Shown: positions 47,723 to 60,523 of the stretch, in pieces
How the letters are laid out: the number at the start of each line of letters is the position of its first letter
Position numbering within the stretch: the stretch's first letter is position 1
Source of the DNA: Marthasterias glacialis
Lineage: Eukaryota; Echinodermata; Asteroidea; Forcipulatida; Asteriidae
Length of the DNA: 64,000 bases
Direction of reading: 5' to 3'
Assembly: GCA_911728455.2 (NCBI GenBank)
Contig: OU452224.1
Coordinates: 372,001 to 436,000, forward strand
Notes under the pieces: generated by a model
The model's database searches: none
The model's input: only the letters and a program-made list of their open reading frames with translations
What the model was told of the DNA's origin: nothing
Position numbers and translations under genes: made by a program

Positions 47723-48744
47723 TTACTCGAGAAATAATGGGACTAGAGAGAAATTTCTTGTACCTGCAGTTAGCTGCCATAGTCCTGCATCCGAAAATTT
47801 AGTTTTCCCGGCCAGCCAGGGCCATCTTCCGCCTTGAAACGACCAGGGAACGGGGCTGCTCCGAATGCGCTTCAAACGCCTGTCTAATGGCACTTTTGTA
47901 CACGAAGCTGTAACAGAGTGAAAACAAGACTTAGCAACAGCTCTATCTCCCAAAGTAATGGCGGGAAACTGACAAGTCAGACACTGTTGGAAAGCCCTGC
48001 TCATGGGCTTTCCGAAAATGCCAGCATTGGAGCTGTGGATCAAACAGGGAGGATGCCAGGGACGGCGGAGTGAGGACACCCCGAAAATGTCCAGTACATA
48101 CGGCCATGCTGTGTGTACGTCAACAATAGCCAAGGCCGCTACATGTGTGATGGACCGAAGCCAGCAAAAAAAAAAAAAAAAACGCCAAAAAAGAAGTCGG
48201 CGGCACCAAGGCCAATTACTCGAGAAATAATGGGACTAGAGAGAAATTTCTTGTACCTGCAGTTAGCTGCCATAGTCCTGCATCCAAAAATCTAGTTTTC
48301 CCGGCCAGCCAGGGCCATCTTCCGCCTTGAAACGACCAGGGAACGGGGCTGCTCCGAATGCGCTTCAAACGCCTGTCTAATGGCACTATTGTACACGAAG
48401 CTGTAACAGAGTGAAAACAAGACTTAGCAACAGCTCTATCTCCCAAAGTAATGGCGTGAAACTGACAAGTCAAACACTGTTGGAAAGCCCTGCTCATGGG
48501 CTTTCCGAAAATGCCAGTATTGGAGCTGTGGATCAAACAGGAAGGATGCCAGCGACGGCGGAGTGAGGACACCCCGAAAATGTCCAGTACATACGGCCAT
48601 GCTGTGTGTACGTCAACAATAGCCAAGGCCGCTACATGTGTGATGGACCGAAGCCAGCAAAAAAAAAAAAAAAAACGCCAAAAAAGAAGTCGGCAGCGCC
48701 AAGGCCAATTACTCAAGAAATAATAGGACTAGAGAGAAATGTCT

Positions 48745-50660
48745 TGTACCTGCAGTTAGCTGCCATAGTCCTGCATCCAAAAATCTAGTTTTCCCGGCCA
48801 GCCAAGGCCATCTTCCGCCTTGAAACGACCAGGGAACGGGGCTGCTCCGAATGCGCTTCAAACGCCTGTCTAATGGCACTTTTGTACACGAAGCTGTAAC
48901 AGAGTGAAAACAAGATTTAGCAACAGCTCTATCTCCCAAAGTAATGGCGGGAAACTGACAAGTCAGACACTGTTGGAAAGCCCTGCTCATGGGCTTTCCG
49001 AAAATGCCAGTATTGGAGCTGTGGATCAAACAGGGAGGATGCCAGGGATGGCGGAGTGAGGACACCCCGAAAATGTCCAGTGCATACGGGCATGTGGTGT
49101 GTACGTCAACAATAGCCAAGGCCGCTACCTGTGTGCTGGACCGAAGCCAGCAAAAAAAAAAAAAACTGCCAAAAAAGAAGTCGGCAGCGCCAAGGCCAAT
49201 TACTCAAGAAATAATGGGACTAGAGAGAAATTTCTTGTACCTGCAGTTAGCTGCCATAGTCCTGCATCCGAAAATCTAGTTTTCCCGGCCAGCCAGGGCC
49301 ATCTTCCGCCTTGAAACGACCAGGGAACGGGGCTGCTCTGAATGCGCTTCAAACGCCTGTCTAATGACACTTTTGTACACGAAGCTGTAACAGAGTGAAA
49401 ACAAGATTTAGCAACAGCTCTATCTCCCAAAGTAATGGCGGGAAACTGACAAGTCAGACACTGTTGGAAAGCCCTGCTCATGGGCTTTCCGAAAATGCCG
49501 GTCTTGGAGCTGTGGAGTAAACAGGGAGGATGCCAGGGACGGCGGAGTGAGGACACCCCGAAAATGTCCAGTGCATACGGCCATGCTGTGTGTACGTCAA
49601 CAATAGCCAAGGCCGCTACATGTGTGCTGGACCGAAGCCAGAAAAAAAAAAAAAAAAAACTGCCAAAAAAGAAGTCGGCAGCGCCAAGGCCAATTACTCA
49701 AGAAATAATGGGACTAGAAAGAAATTTCTTGTACCTGCAGTTAGCTGCCATAGTCCTGCATCCAAAAATCTAGTTTTCCCGGCCAGCCAAGGCCATCTTC
49801 CGCCTTGAAACGACCAGGGAACGGGGCTGCTCCGAATGCGCTTCAAACGCCTGTCTAATGGCACTTTTGTACACGAAGCTGTAACAGAGTGAAAACAAGA
49901 TTTAGCAACAGCTCTATCTCCCAAAGTAATGGCGGGAAACTGACAAGTCAGACACTGTTGGAAAGCCCTGCTCATGGGCTTTCCGAAAATGCCAGTATTG
50001 GAGCTGTGGATCAAACAGGGAGGATGCCAGGGATGGCGGAGTGAGGACACCCCGAAAATGTCCAGTGCATACGGCCATGTGGTGTGTACGTCAACAATAG
50101 CCAAGGCGGCTACCTGTGTGCTGGACCGAAGCCAGCAAAAAAAAAAAAAACTGCCAAAAAAGAAGTCGGCAGCGCCAAGGCCAATTACTCAGGAAATAAT
50201 GGGACTAGAGAGAAATTTCTTGTACCTGCAGTTAGCTGCCATAGTCCTGCATCCGAAAATCTAGTTTTCCCGGCCAGCCAGGGCCATCTTCCGCCTTGAA
50301 ACGACCAGGGAACGGGGCTGCTCTGAATGCGCTTCAAACGCCTGTCTAATGACACTTTTGTACACGAAGCTGTAACAGAGTGAAAACAAGATTTAGCAAC
50401 AGCTCTATCTCCCAAAGTAATGGCGGGAAACTGACAAGTCAGACACTGTTGGAAAGCCCTGCTCATGGGCTTTCCGAAAATGCCGGTCTTGGAGCTGTGG
50501 AGTAAACAGGGAGGATGCCAGGGACGGCGGAGTGAGGACACCCCGAAAATGTCCAGTGCATACGGCCATGCTGTGTGTACGTCAACAATAGCCAAGGCCG
50601 CTACATGTGTGCTGGACCGAAGCCAGCAAAAAAAAAAAAAAAAACTGCCAAAAAAGAAGT
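48745..50660. repeat. Tandem dimer duplication, offset 985 bp
   Basis: 48745-49680 matches 49730-50660. Shared rare marks are GCCAAGGCCATC, GGGATGGCGG, CTAATGACAC and an A tract followed by CTGCC. The copies differ at GGGCATGTGG (near 49089) and CTCAGGAAAT (near 50190). Confidence 0.75.
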
Positions 50661-53600
50661 TGGCAGCGCCAAGGCCAATTACTCAAGAAATAATGGGACT
50701 AGAGAGAAATGTCTTGTACCTGCAGTTAGCTGCCATAGTCCTGCATCCAAAAATCTAGTTTTCTTGGCCAGCCAGGGCCATCTTCCGCCTTAAAACGACC
50801 AGGGAACGGGGCTGCTCCGAATGCGCTTCAAACGCCTGTCTAATGGCACTTTTGTACACGAAGCTGTAACAGAGTGAAAACAAGACTTAGCAACAGCTCT
50901 ATCTCCCAAAGTAATGGCGGGAAACTGACAAGTCAAACACTGTTGGAAAGCCCTGCTCATGGGCTTTCCGAAAATGCCAGTCTTGGAGCTGTGGAGTAAA
51001 CAGGGAGGATGCCAGCGACGGCGGAGTGAGGACACCCCGAAAATGTCCAGTGAATACGGCCATGTGGTGTGTACGTCAACAATAGCCAAGACCGCTACCT
51101 GTGTGCTGGACCGAAGCCAGCAAAAAAAAAAAAAAAACCTCCAAAAAAGAAGTCGGCAGCGCCAAGGCCAATTACTTAAGAAATAATGGGACTAGAGAGA
51201 AATTTCTTGTACCTGCAGTTAGCTGACATAGTATTGCATCCAAAAATCTAGTTTTCCCGGCCAGCCAAGGCCATCTTCCGCCTTGAAACGACCAGGGAAC
51301 GGGGCTGTTCCGAATGCGCTTCAAACGCCTGTCTAATGGCACTTTTGTACACGAAGCTGTAACAGAGTGAAAACAAGATTTAGCAACAGCTCTATCTCCC
51401 GAAGTAATGGCGGGAAACTGACAAGTCAGACACTGTTGGAAAGCCCTGCTCATGGGCTTTCCGAAAATGCCGGTCTTGGAGCTGTGGAGTAAGCAGGGAG
51501 GATGCCAGCGACGGCGGAGCGAGGACACCCCGAAAATGTCCAGTACATACGGCCATGCTGTGTGTACGTCAACAATAGCCAAGGCCGCTACCTGTGTGCT
51601 GGACCGAAGCCAGCAAAAAAAAAAAAAAAAAAATGCCAAAAAAGACGTCGGCAGCGCCAAGGCCAATTACTCAAGAAATAATGGGACTAGAGAGAAATTT
51701 CTTGTACCTGCAGTTAGCTGCCATAGTCCTGCATCCGAAAATCTAGTTTTCCCGGCCAGCCAGGGCCATCTTCCGCCTTGAAACGACCAGGGAACGGGGC
51801 TGCTCCGAATGCGCTTCAAACGCCTGTCTAATAGCACTTTTGTACACGAAGCTGTAACAGAGTGAAAACAAGATTTAGCAACAGCTCTATCTCCCAAAGT
51901 AATGGCGGGAAACTGACAAGTCAGACACTGTTGGAAAGCCCTCCTCATGGGCTTTCCGAAAATGCCAGTATTGGAGCTGTGGATCAAACAGGGAGGATGC
52001 AAGGAACGGCGGAGTGAGGACACCCCGAAAATATCCAGTACATACGGCCATGCTGTGTGTACGTCAACAAAAGCCAAGGCCGCTACATGTGTGATGGACC
52101 GAAGCCAGCAAAAAAAAAAAAAAAAAAAACACCAAAAAAGAAGTCGGCGGCACCAAGGCCAATTACTCGAGAAATAATGGGACTAGAGAGAAATTTCTTG
52201 TACCTGCAGTTAGCTGCCATAGTCCTGCATCCCAAAATTTAGTTTTCCCGGCCAGCCAGGGCCATCTTCCGCCTTGAAACGACCAGGGAACGGGGCTGCT
52301 CCGAATGCGCTTCAAACGCCTGTCTAATGGCACTTTTGTACACGAAGCTGTAACAGAGTGAAAACAAGATTTAGCAACAGCTCTATCTCCCAAAGTAATG
52401 GCGGAAAACTGACAAGTCAGACACTGTTGGAAAGCCCTGCTCATGGGCTTTCCGAAAATGCCAGTATTGGAGCTGTGGATCAAACAGGGAGGATGCCAGG
52501 GACGACGGAGTGAGGACACCCCGAAAATGTCCAGTACATACGGCCATGCTGTGTGTACGTCAACAATAGCCAAGGCCGCTACCTGTGTGCTGGACCGAAG
52601 CCAGCAAAAAAAAAAAAAAAAAAACCGCCAAAAACGAAGTCGGCAGCGCCAAGGCCAATTACTCAAGAAATAATGGGACTAGAGAGAAATGTCTTGTACC
52701 TGCAGTTAGCTGCCATAGTCCTGCATCCCAAAATCTAGTTTTCCCGGCCAGCCAGGGCCATCTTCCGCCTTGAAACGACCAGGGAACGGGGCTGCTCCGA
52801 ATGCGCTTCAAACGCCTGTCTAATGGCACTTTTGTACACGAAGCTGTAACAGAGTGAAAACAAGATTTAGCAACAGCTCTATCTCCCAAAGTAATGGCGG
52901 GAAACTGACAAGTCAGACACTGTTGGAAAGCCCTGCTCATGGGCTTTCCGAAAATGCCAGTATTGGAGCTGTGGATCAAACAGGGAGGATGCCAGGGACG
53001 GCGGAGTGAGGACACCCCGAAAATGTCCAATGCATACGGCCATGCTGTGTGTACGTCAACAATAGCCAAGGCCGCTACCTGTGTGCTGGACCGAAGCCAG
53101 CAAAAAAAAAAAAAAAAAAACGCCAAAAAAGAAGTCGGCAGCGCCAAGGCCAATTACTCAAGAAATAATGGGACTAGAGAGAAATTTCTTGTACCTGCAG
53201 TTAGCTGCCATAGTCCTGCATCCCAAAATCTAGTTTTCCCGGCCAGCCGGGGCCATCTTCCGCCTTGAAACGACCAGGGAACGGGGCTGCTCCGAATGCG
53301 CTTCAAACGCCTGTCTAATGGCACTTTTGTACACGAAGCTGTAACAGAGTGAAAACAAGATTTAGCAACAGCTCTATCTCCCAAAGTAATGGCGGGAAAC
53401 TAACAAGTCAGACACTGTTGGAAAGCCCTGCTCATGGGCTTTCCGAAAATGCCGGTCTTGGAGCTTTGGATCAAACAGGGAGGATGCCAGCGACGGCGGA
53501 GTGAGGACACCCCGAAAATGTCCAGTGCATACGGCCATGCTGTTTGTACGTCAACAAAAGCCAAGGCCGCTACGTGTGGAATGGACCGAAGCCAGCAAAA

Positions 53601-54034
53601 AAAAAAAAAAAAAACGCCAAAAAAGAAGTCGGCAGCGCCAAGGCCAATTACTTAAGAAATAATGGGACTAGAGAGAAATTTCTTGTACCTGCAGTTAGCT
53701 GCCATAGTCCTGCATCCGAAAATTTAGTTTTCCCGGCCAGCCAGGGCCATCTTCCGCCTTGAAACGACCAGGGAACGGGGCTGCTCTGAATGCGCTTCAA
53801 ACGCCTGTCTAATGGCACTTTTGTACACGAAGCTGTAACAGAGTGAAAACAAGACTTAGCAGCAGCTCTATCTCCCGAAGTAATGGCGGGAAACTGACAA
53901 GTCAGACACTGTTGGAAAGCCCTGCTCATGGGCTTTCCGAAAATGCCAGTATTGGAGCTGTGGATCAAACAGGGAGGATGCCAGCGACGGCGGAGTGAGG
54001 ACACCCCGAAAATGTCCAGTACATACGGCAATGC

Positions 54035-55205
54035 TGTGTGTACGTCAACAATAGCCAAGGCCGCTACATGTGTGATGGACCGAAGCCAGCAAAAAAAAAA
54101 AAAAAACGCCAAAAAAGAAGTCGGCGGCACCAAGGCCAATTACTCGAGAAATAATGGGACTAGAGAGAAATTTCTTGTACCTGCAGTTAGCTGCCATAGT
54201 CCTGCATCCGAAAATTTAGTTTTCCCGGCCAGCCAGGGCCATCTTCCGCCTTGAAACGACCAGGGAACGGGGCTGCTCCGAATGCGCTTCAAACGCCTGT
54301 CTAATGGCACTTTTGTACACGAAGCTGTAACAGAGTGAAAACAAGACTTAGCAACAGCTCTATCTCCCAAAGTAATGGCGGGAAACTGACAAGTCAAACA
54401 CTGTTGGAAAGCCCTGCTCATGGGCTTTCCGAAAATGCCAGTCTTGGAGCTGTGGAGTAAACAGGGAGGATGCCAGCGGCGGCGGAGTGAGGACACCCCG
54501 AAAATGTCCAGTGCATACGGCCATGCTGTGTGTACGTCAACAATAGCCAAGGCCGCTACCTGTGTGCTGGACCGAAGCCAGCAAAAAAAAAAAAAAAAAA
54601 AAACGCCAAAAACGAAGTCGGCAGCGCCAAGGCCAATTACTCAAGAAATAATGGGACTAGAGAGAAATGTCTTGTACCTGCAATTAGCTGCCATAGTCCT
54701 GCATCCGAAAATCTAGTTTTCCCGGCCAGCCAAGGCCATCTTCCGCCTTGAAACGTCCAGGGAACGGGGCTGCTCCGAATGCGCTTCAAACGCCTGTCTA
54801 ATGGCACTTTTGTACACGAAGCTGTAACAGAGTGAAAACAAGATTTAGCAACAGCTCTATCTCCCAAAGTAATGGCGGGAAACTGACAAGTCAGACACTG
54901 TTGGAAAGCCCTGCTCATGGGCTTTTTGAAAATGCCGGTCTTGGAGCTGTGGAGTAAGCATGGAGGATGCCAGCGACGGCGGAGCGAGGACACCCCGAAA
55001 ATGTCCAGTGCATACGGCCATGCTGTGTGTACGTCAACAAGAGCCAAGGCCGCTACCTGTGTGCTGGACCGAAGCCAGCAAAAAAAAAAAAAAAAAAAAA
55101 AAACTGCCAAAAAAGAAGTCGGCAGCGCCAAGGCCAATTACTCAAGAAATAATGGGACTAGAGAGAAATTTCTTGTACCTGCAGTTAGCTGCCATAGTCC
55201 TGCAT
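54035..55205. repeat. Duplicated 2.4-monomer segment, copy 1
   Basis: It matches 55525-56696 at an offset of about 1,490 bp. Shared rare marks are AGCGGCGGCGG, CTGCAATTAG, AACGTCCAGGG, GGGCTTTTTG, AAGCATGGAGG and AACAAGAGCC. A-tract lengths differ between copies. Confidence 0.78.
55080..55103. repeat. Long A tract (24 A)
   Basis: It is followed by CTGCC, not CGCC. It makes the unit from 54637 one of the longest in the array (501 bp). Confidence 0.85.
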
Positions 55206-55524
55206 CCCAAAATCTAGTTTTCCCGGCCAGCCAGGGCCATCTTCCGCCTTGAAACGACCAGGGAACGGGGCTGCTCCGAATGCGCTTCAAACGCCTGTCT
55301 AATGGCACTTTTGTACACGAAGCTGTAACAGAGTGAAAACAAGATTTAGCAACAGCTCTATCTCCCAAAGTAATGGCGGGAAACTGACAAGTCAGACACT
55401 GTTGGAAAGCCCTTCTCATGGGCTTTCCGAAAATGCCAGTCTTGGAGCTGTGGATCAAACAGGGAGGATGCCAGGGACGGCGGAGTGAGGACACCCCGAA
55501 AATGTCCAGTACATACGGCCATGC

Positions 55525-56696
55525 TGTGTGTACGTCAACAATAGCCAAGGCCGCTACATGTGTGATGGACCGAAGCCAGCAAAAAAAAAAAAAAAACGCC
55601 AAAAAAGAAGTCGGCGGCACCAAGGCCAATTACTCGAGAAATAATGGGACTAGAGAGAAATTTCTTGTACCTGCAGTTAGCTGCCATAGTCCTGCATCCG
55701 AAAATTTAGTTTTCCCGGCCAGCCAGGGCCATCTTCCGCCTTGAAACGACCAGGGAACGGGGCTGCTCCGAATGCGCTTCAAACGCCTGTCTAATGGCAC
55801 TTTTGTACACGAAGCTGTAACAGAGTGAAAACAAGACTTAGCAACAGCTCTATCTCCCAAAGTAATGGCGGGAAACTGACAAGTCAGACACTGTTGGAAA
55901 GCCCTGCTCATGGGCTTTCCGAAAATGCCAGTCTTGGAGCTGTGGAGTAAACAGGGAGGATGCCAGCGGCGGCGGAGTGAGGACACCCCGAAAATGTCCA
56001 GTGCATACGGCCATGCTGTGTGTACGTCAACAATAGCCAAGGCCGCTACCTGTGTGCTGGACCGAAGCCAAAAAAAAAAAAAAAAAAAAAAAAAACGCCA
56101 AAAACGAAGTCGGCAGCGCCAAGGCCAATTACTCAAGAAATAATGGGACTAGAGAGAAATGTCTTGTACCTGCAATTAGCTGCCATAGTCCTGCATCCGA
56201 AAATCTAGTTTTCCCGGCCAGCCAAGGCCATCTTCCGCCTTGAAACGTCCAGGGAACGGGGCTGCTCCGAATGCGCTTCAAACGCCTGTCTAATGGCACT
56301 TTTGTACACGAAGCTGTAACAGAGTGAAAACAAGATTTAGCAACAGCTCTATCTCCCAAAGTAATGGCGGGAAACTGACAAGTCAGACACTGTTGGAAAG
56401 CCCTGCTCATGGGCTTTTTGAAAATGCCGGTCTTGGAGCTGTGGAGTAAGCATGGAGGATGCCAGCGACGGCGGAGCGAGGACACCCCGAAAATGTCCAG
56501 TGCATACGGCCATGCTGTGTGTACGTCAACAAGAGCCAAGGCCGCTACCTGTGTGCTGGACCGAAGCCAGCAAAAAAAAAAAAAAAAAAAAAACTGCCAA
56601 AAAAGAAGTCGGCAGCGCCAAGGCCAATTACTCAAGAAATAATGGGACTAGAGAGAAATTTCTTGTACCTGCAGTTAGCTGCCATAGTCCTGCATC
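55525..56696. repeat. Duplicated 2.4-monomer segment, copy 2
   Basis: It has the same rare marks as copy 1. Its first A tract has grown to 26 A and has lost the preceding GC (GCCAAAA against GCCAGCAAAA). Similarity ends where copy 1 has CATCCCAAAATC and this copy has CATCCGAAAATC. Confidence 0.78.
56070..56095. repeat. Longest uninterrupted A tract (26 A)
   Basis: This run of 26 A follows GAAGCC directly, without the usual GC before it. The counterpart in the duplicated segment (near 54591) is shorter, so the tract has changed since duplication, as expected for replication slippage or sequencing error in homopolymers. Confidence 0.85.
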
Positions 56697-57364
56697 CGAA
56701 AATCTAGTTTTCCCGGCCAGCCAGGGCCATCTTCCGCCTTGAAACGACCAGGGAACGGGGCTGCTCCGAATGCGCTTCAAACGCCTGTCTAATGGCACTT
56801 TTGTACACGAAGCTGTAACAGAGTGAAAACAAGATTTAGCAACAGCTCTATCTCCCAAAGTAATGGCGGGAAACTGACAAGTCAGACACTGTTGGAAAGC
56901 CCTGCTCATGGGCTTTCCGAAAATGCCAGTATTGGAGCTGTGGATCAAACAGGGAGGATGCCAGCGACGGCGGAGTGAGGACACCCCGAAAATGTCCAGT
57001 GCATACGGCCATGCTGTGTGTACGTCAACAATAGCCAAGGCCTCTACCTGTGTGCTGGACCGAAGCCAGCAAAAAAAAAACCGCCAAAAAAGAAGTCGGC
57101 AGCGCCAAGGCCAATTACTCAAGAAATAATGGGACTAGAGAGAAATTTCTTGTACCTGCAGTTAGCTGCCATAGTCCTGCATCCCAAAATCTAGTTTTCC
57201 CGGCCAGCCAGGGCCATCTTCCGCCTTGAAACGACCAGGGAACGGGGCTGCTCCGAATGCGCTTCAAACGCCTGTCTAATGGCACTTTTGTACACGAAGC
57301 TGTAACAGAGTGAAAACAAGATTTAGCAACAGCTCTATCTCCCAAAGTAATGGCGGGAAACTGA

Positions 57365-57384
57365 CAAGTCAGACCAAGTCAGAC
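57365..57384. repeat. 10-bp tandem duplication inside one monomer
   Basis: CAAGTCAGAC occurs twice in a row (57365-57374 and 57375-57384), where all other units have it once. It enlarges the unit from 57115 to 498 bp and lengthens the region between the E2F-like site and the large inverted repeat. It is private to this copy. Confidence 0.95.
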
Positions 57385-58549
57385 ACTGTTGGAAAGCCCT
57401 GCTCATGGGCTTTCCGAAAATGCCAGTATTGGAGCTGTGGATTAAACAGGGAGGATGCCAGGAACGGCGGAGTGAGGACACCCCGAAAATGTCCAGTGCA
57501 TACGGCCATGCTGTGTGTACGTCAACAATAGCCAAGGCCGCTACATGTGCGATGGACCGAAGCCAGCAAAAAAAAAAACCGCCAAAAAACAAGTCGACGG
57601 CACCAAGGCCAATAACTCAAGAAATAATGGGACTAGAGAGAAATTTCTTGTACCTGCAGTTAGCTGCCATAGTCCTGCATCCGAAAAGCTAGTTTTTCCG
57701 GCCAGCCAGGGCCATCTTCCGCCTTGAAACGACCAGGGAACGGGGCTGCTCTGAATGCGCTTCAAACGCCTGTCTAATGGCACTTTTGTACACGAAGCTG
57801 TAACAGAGTGAAAACAAGACTTAGCAACAGCTCTATCTACCAAAGTAATGGGGGGAAACTGACAAGTCAGACACTGTTGGAAAGCCCTGCTTATGCGCTT
57901 TCCGAAAATGCCGGTCTTGGAGCTGTGGAGTAAACAGGGAGAATGCCAGCGACGGCGGAGTGAGGACACCCCGAAAATGTCCCGTGCATACGGCCATGCT
58001 GTGAGTACGTCAACAATAGCCAAGGCCGCTACCTGTGTGCTGGACCGAAGCCAGCAAAAAAAAAAACCGCCAAAAAAGAATTCAGCAGCGCCAAGGCCAA
58101 TTACTCAAGAAATAATGGGACTAGAGAGAAATTTCTTGTACCTGCAGTTAGCTGCCATAGTCCTGCATCCCAAAATCTAGTTTTCCCGGCCAGCCAAGGC
58201 CATCTTCCGCCTTGAAACGACCAGGGAACGGGGCTGCTCTGAATGCGCTTCAAACGCCTGTCTAATGGCACTTTTGTACACGAAGCTGTAACAGAGTGAA
58301 AACAAGATTTAGCAACAGCTCTATCTCCCAAAGTAATGGCGGGAAACTGACAAGTCAGACACTGTTGGAAAGCCCTGCTCATGGGCTTTCCGAAAATGCC
58401 AGTATTGGAGCTGTGGATCAAACAGGGAGGATGCCAGGGACGGCGGAGTGAGGACACCCCGAAAATGTCCAGTGCATACGGCCATGTGGTGTGTACGTCA
58501 ACAATAGCCAAGGCCGCTACCTGTGTGATGGACCAAAGCCAGCAAAAAA

Positions 58550-60290
58550 AAAAAAAACCGCCAAGAAAGAAGTCGGCGGCACCAAGGCCAATTACTCGAG
58601 AAATAATGGGACTAGAGAGAAATTTCTTGTACCTGCAGTTAGCTGCTATAGTCCTGCATCCAAAAATTTAGTTTTCCCGGCCAGCCAGGGCCTTCTTCCA
58701 CCTTGAAACGACCAGGGAACGGGGCTGCTCTGAATGCGCTTCAAACGCCTGTCTAATGGCACTTTTGTACACGAAGCTGTAACAGAGTGAAAACAAGACT
58801 TAGCAACAGCTCTATCTCCCGAAGTAATGGCGGGAAACTGACAAGTCAGACACTGTTGGAAAGCCCTGCTCATGGGCTTTCCGAAAATGCCAGTATTGGA
58901 GCTGTGGATTAAACAGGTAGAAAGGATGCCAGGGACGGCGGAGTGAGGACACCCCGAAAATGTCCAGTACATACGGCCATGCTGTGTGTACGTCAACAAT
59001 AGCCAAGGCCGCTACATGTGTGATGGACCGAAGCCAGCAAAAAAAAAAAAAAAAAAAAAACGCCAAAAAAGAAGTCGGCGGCACCAAGGCCAATTACTCG
59101 AGAAATAATGGGACTAGAGAGAAATTTATTGTACCTGCAGTTAGCTGCCATAGTCCTGCATCCGAAAATTTAGTTTTCCCGGCCAGCCAGGGCCATCTTC
59201 CACCTTGAAACGACCAGGGAACGGGGCTGCTCTGAATGCGCTTCAAACGCATGTCTAATGGCACTTTTGTACACGAAGCTGTAACAGAGTGAAAACAAGA
59301 CTTAGCAACAGCTCTATCTACCAAAGTAATGGGAGGAAACTGACAAGTCAGACACTGTTGGAAAGCCCTGCTCATGGGCTTTCCGAAAATGCCGGTCTTG
59401 GAGCTGTGGAGTAAACAGGGAGAATGCCAGCGACGGCGGAGTGAGGACACCCCGAAAATGTCCAGTGCATACGGCCATGCTGTGAGTACGTCAACAATAG
59501 CCAAGGCCGCTACCTGTGTGCTGGACCGAAGCCAGCAAAAAAAAAAAAAAAACGCCAAAAAAGAAGTCAGCAGCGCCAAGGCCAATTACTCAAGAAATAA
59601 TGGGACTAGAGATAAATTTCTTGTACCTGCAGTTAGCTGCCATAGTCCTGCATCCGAAAAGCTAGTTTTCCCGGCCAGCCAGGGCCATCTTCCGCCTTGA
59701 AACGACCAGGGAACGGGGCTGCTCTGAATGCGCTTCAAACGCCTGTCTAATGGCACTTTTGTACACGAAGCTGTAACAGAGTGAAAACAAGATTTAGCAA
59801 CAGCTCTATCTCCCAAAGTAATGGCGGGAAACTGACAAGTCAGACACTGTTGGAAAGCCCTGCTCATGGGCTTTCCGAAAATGCTAGTATTGGAGCTGTG
59901 GTGTAAACAAGGAGGATGCCAGAGATGGCGGTATGAGGACATCCCGAAAATGTCCAGTGCATACGGCCATGCTGTGTGTACGTCAACAATAGCAAAGGCC
60001 GCTACCTGTGTGATGGACCGAAGCCAGCAAACAAACAAAAAAAACCGCCAAAAAAGAAGTCGGCAGCGCCAAGGCCAATTACTCGAGAAATAATGCGACT
60101 AGAGAGAAATTTCTTGTACCTGCAGTTAGCTGCCATAGTCCTGCATCCTAAAATTTAGTTTTCACGGCCAGCCAGGGCCATCTTCCGCCTTGAAACGACC
60201 AGGGAACGGGGTTGCTCCGAATGCGCTTCAAACGCCTGTCTAATGGCACTTTTGTACACGAAGCTGTAACAGAGTGAAAACAAGACTTAG
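58550..60290. repeat. Duplicated 3.5-monomer segment, copy 1
   Basis: It matches 60524-62258 at an offset of 1,968-1,974 bp. Shared rare marks are CCAAGAAAGAAG, GCTGCTATAG, CTTCCACCTTG, GTGAGTACG, AGATAAATTTC, GAAAAGCTAG, ATGCTAGTATTGG, a CAAA-rich A tract and TTCACGGCC. Confidence 0.78.
58914..58926. other. 4-bp insertion in one monomer
   Basis: ACAGGTAGAAAGG replaces ACAGGGAGG, a net gain of four bases. The duplicated counterpart near 60888 has the normal ACAGGGAGG, so the insertion arose after that duplication. Confidence 0.85.
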
Positions 60291-60523
60291 CAACAGCTCT
60301 ATCTCCCAAAGTAATGGCGGGAAACTGACAAGTCAGACACTGTTGGAAAGCCCTGCTCATGGGCTTTCCGAAAATGCCAGTATTGGAGCTTTGGATCAAA
60401 CAGGGAGGATGCCAGGGACGGCGGAGTGAGGACACCCCGAAAATGTCCAGTGCATACGGCCATGATGTGTGTACGTCAACAATAGCCAAGGCCGCTACCT
60501 GTGTGATGGACCGAAGCCAGCAA

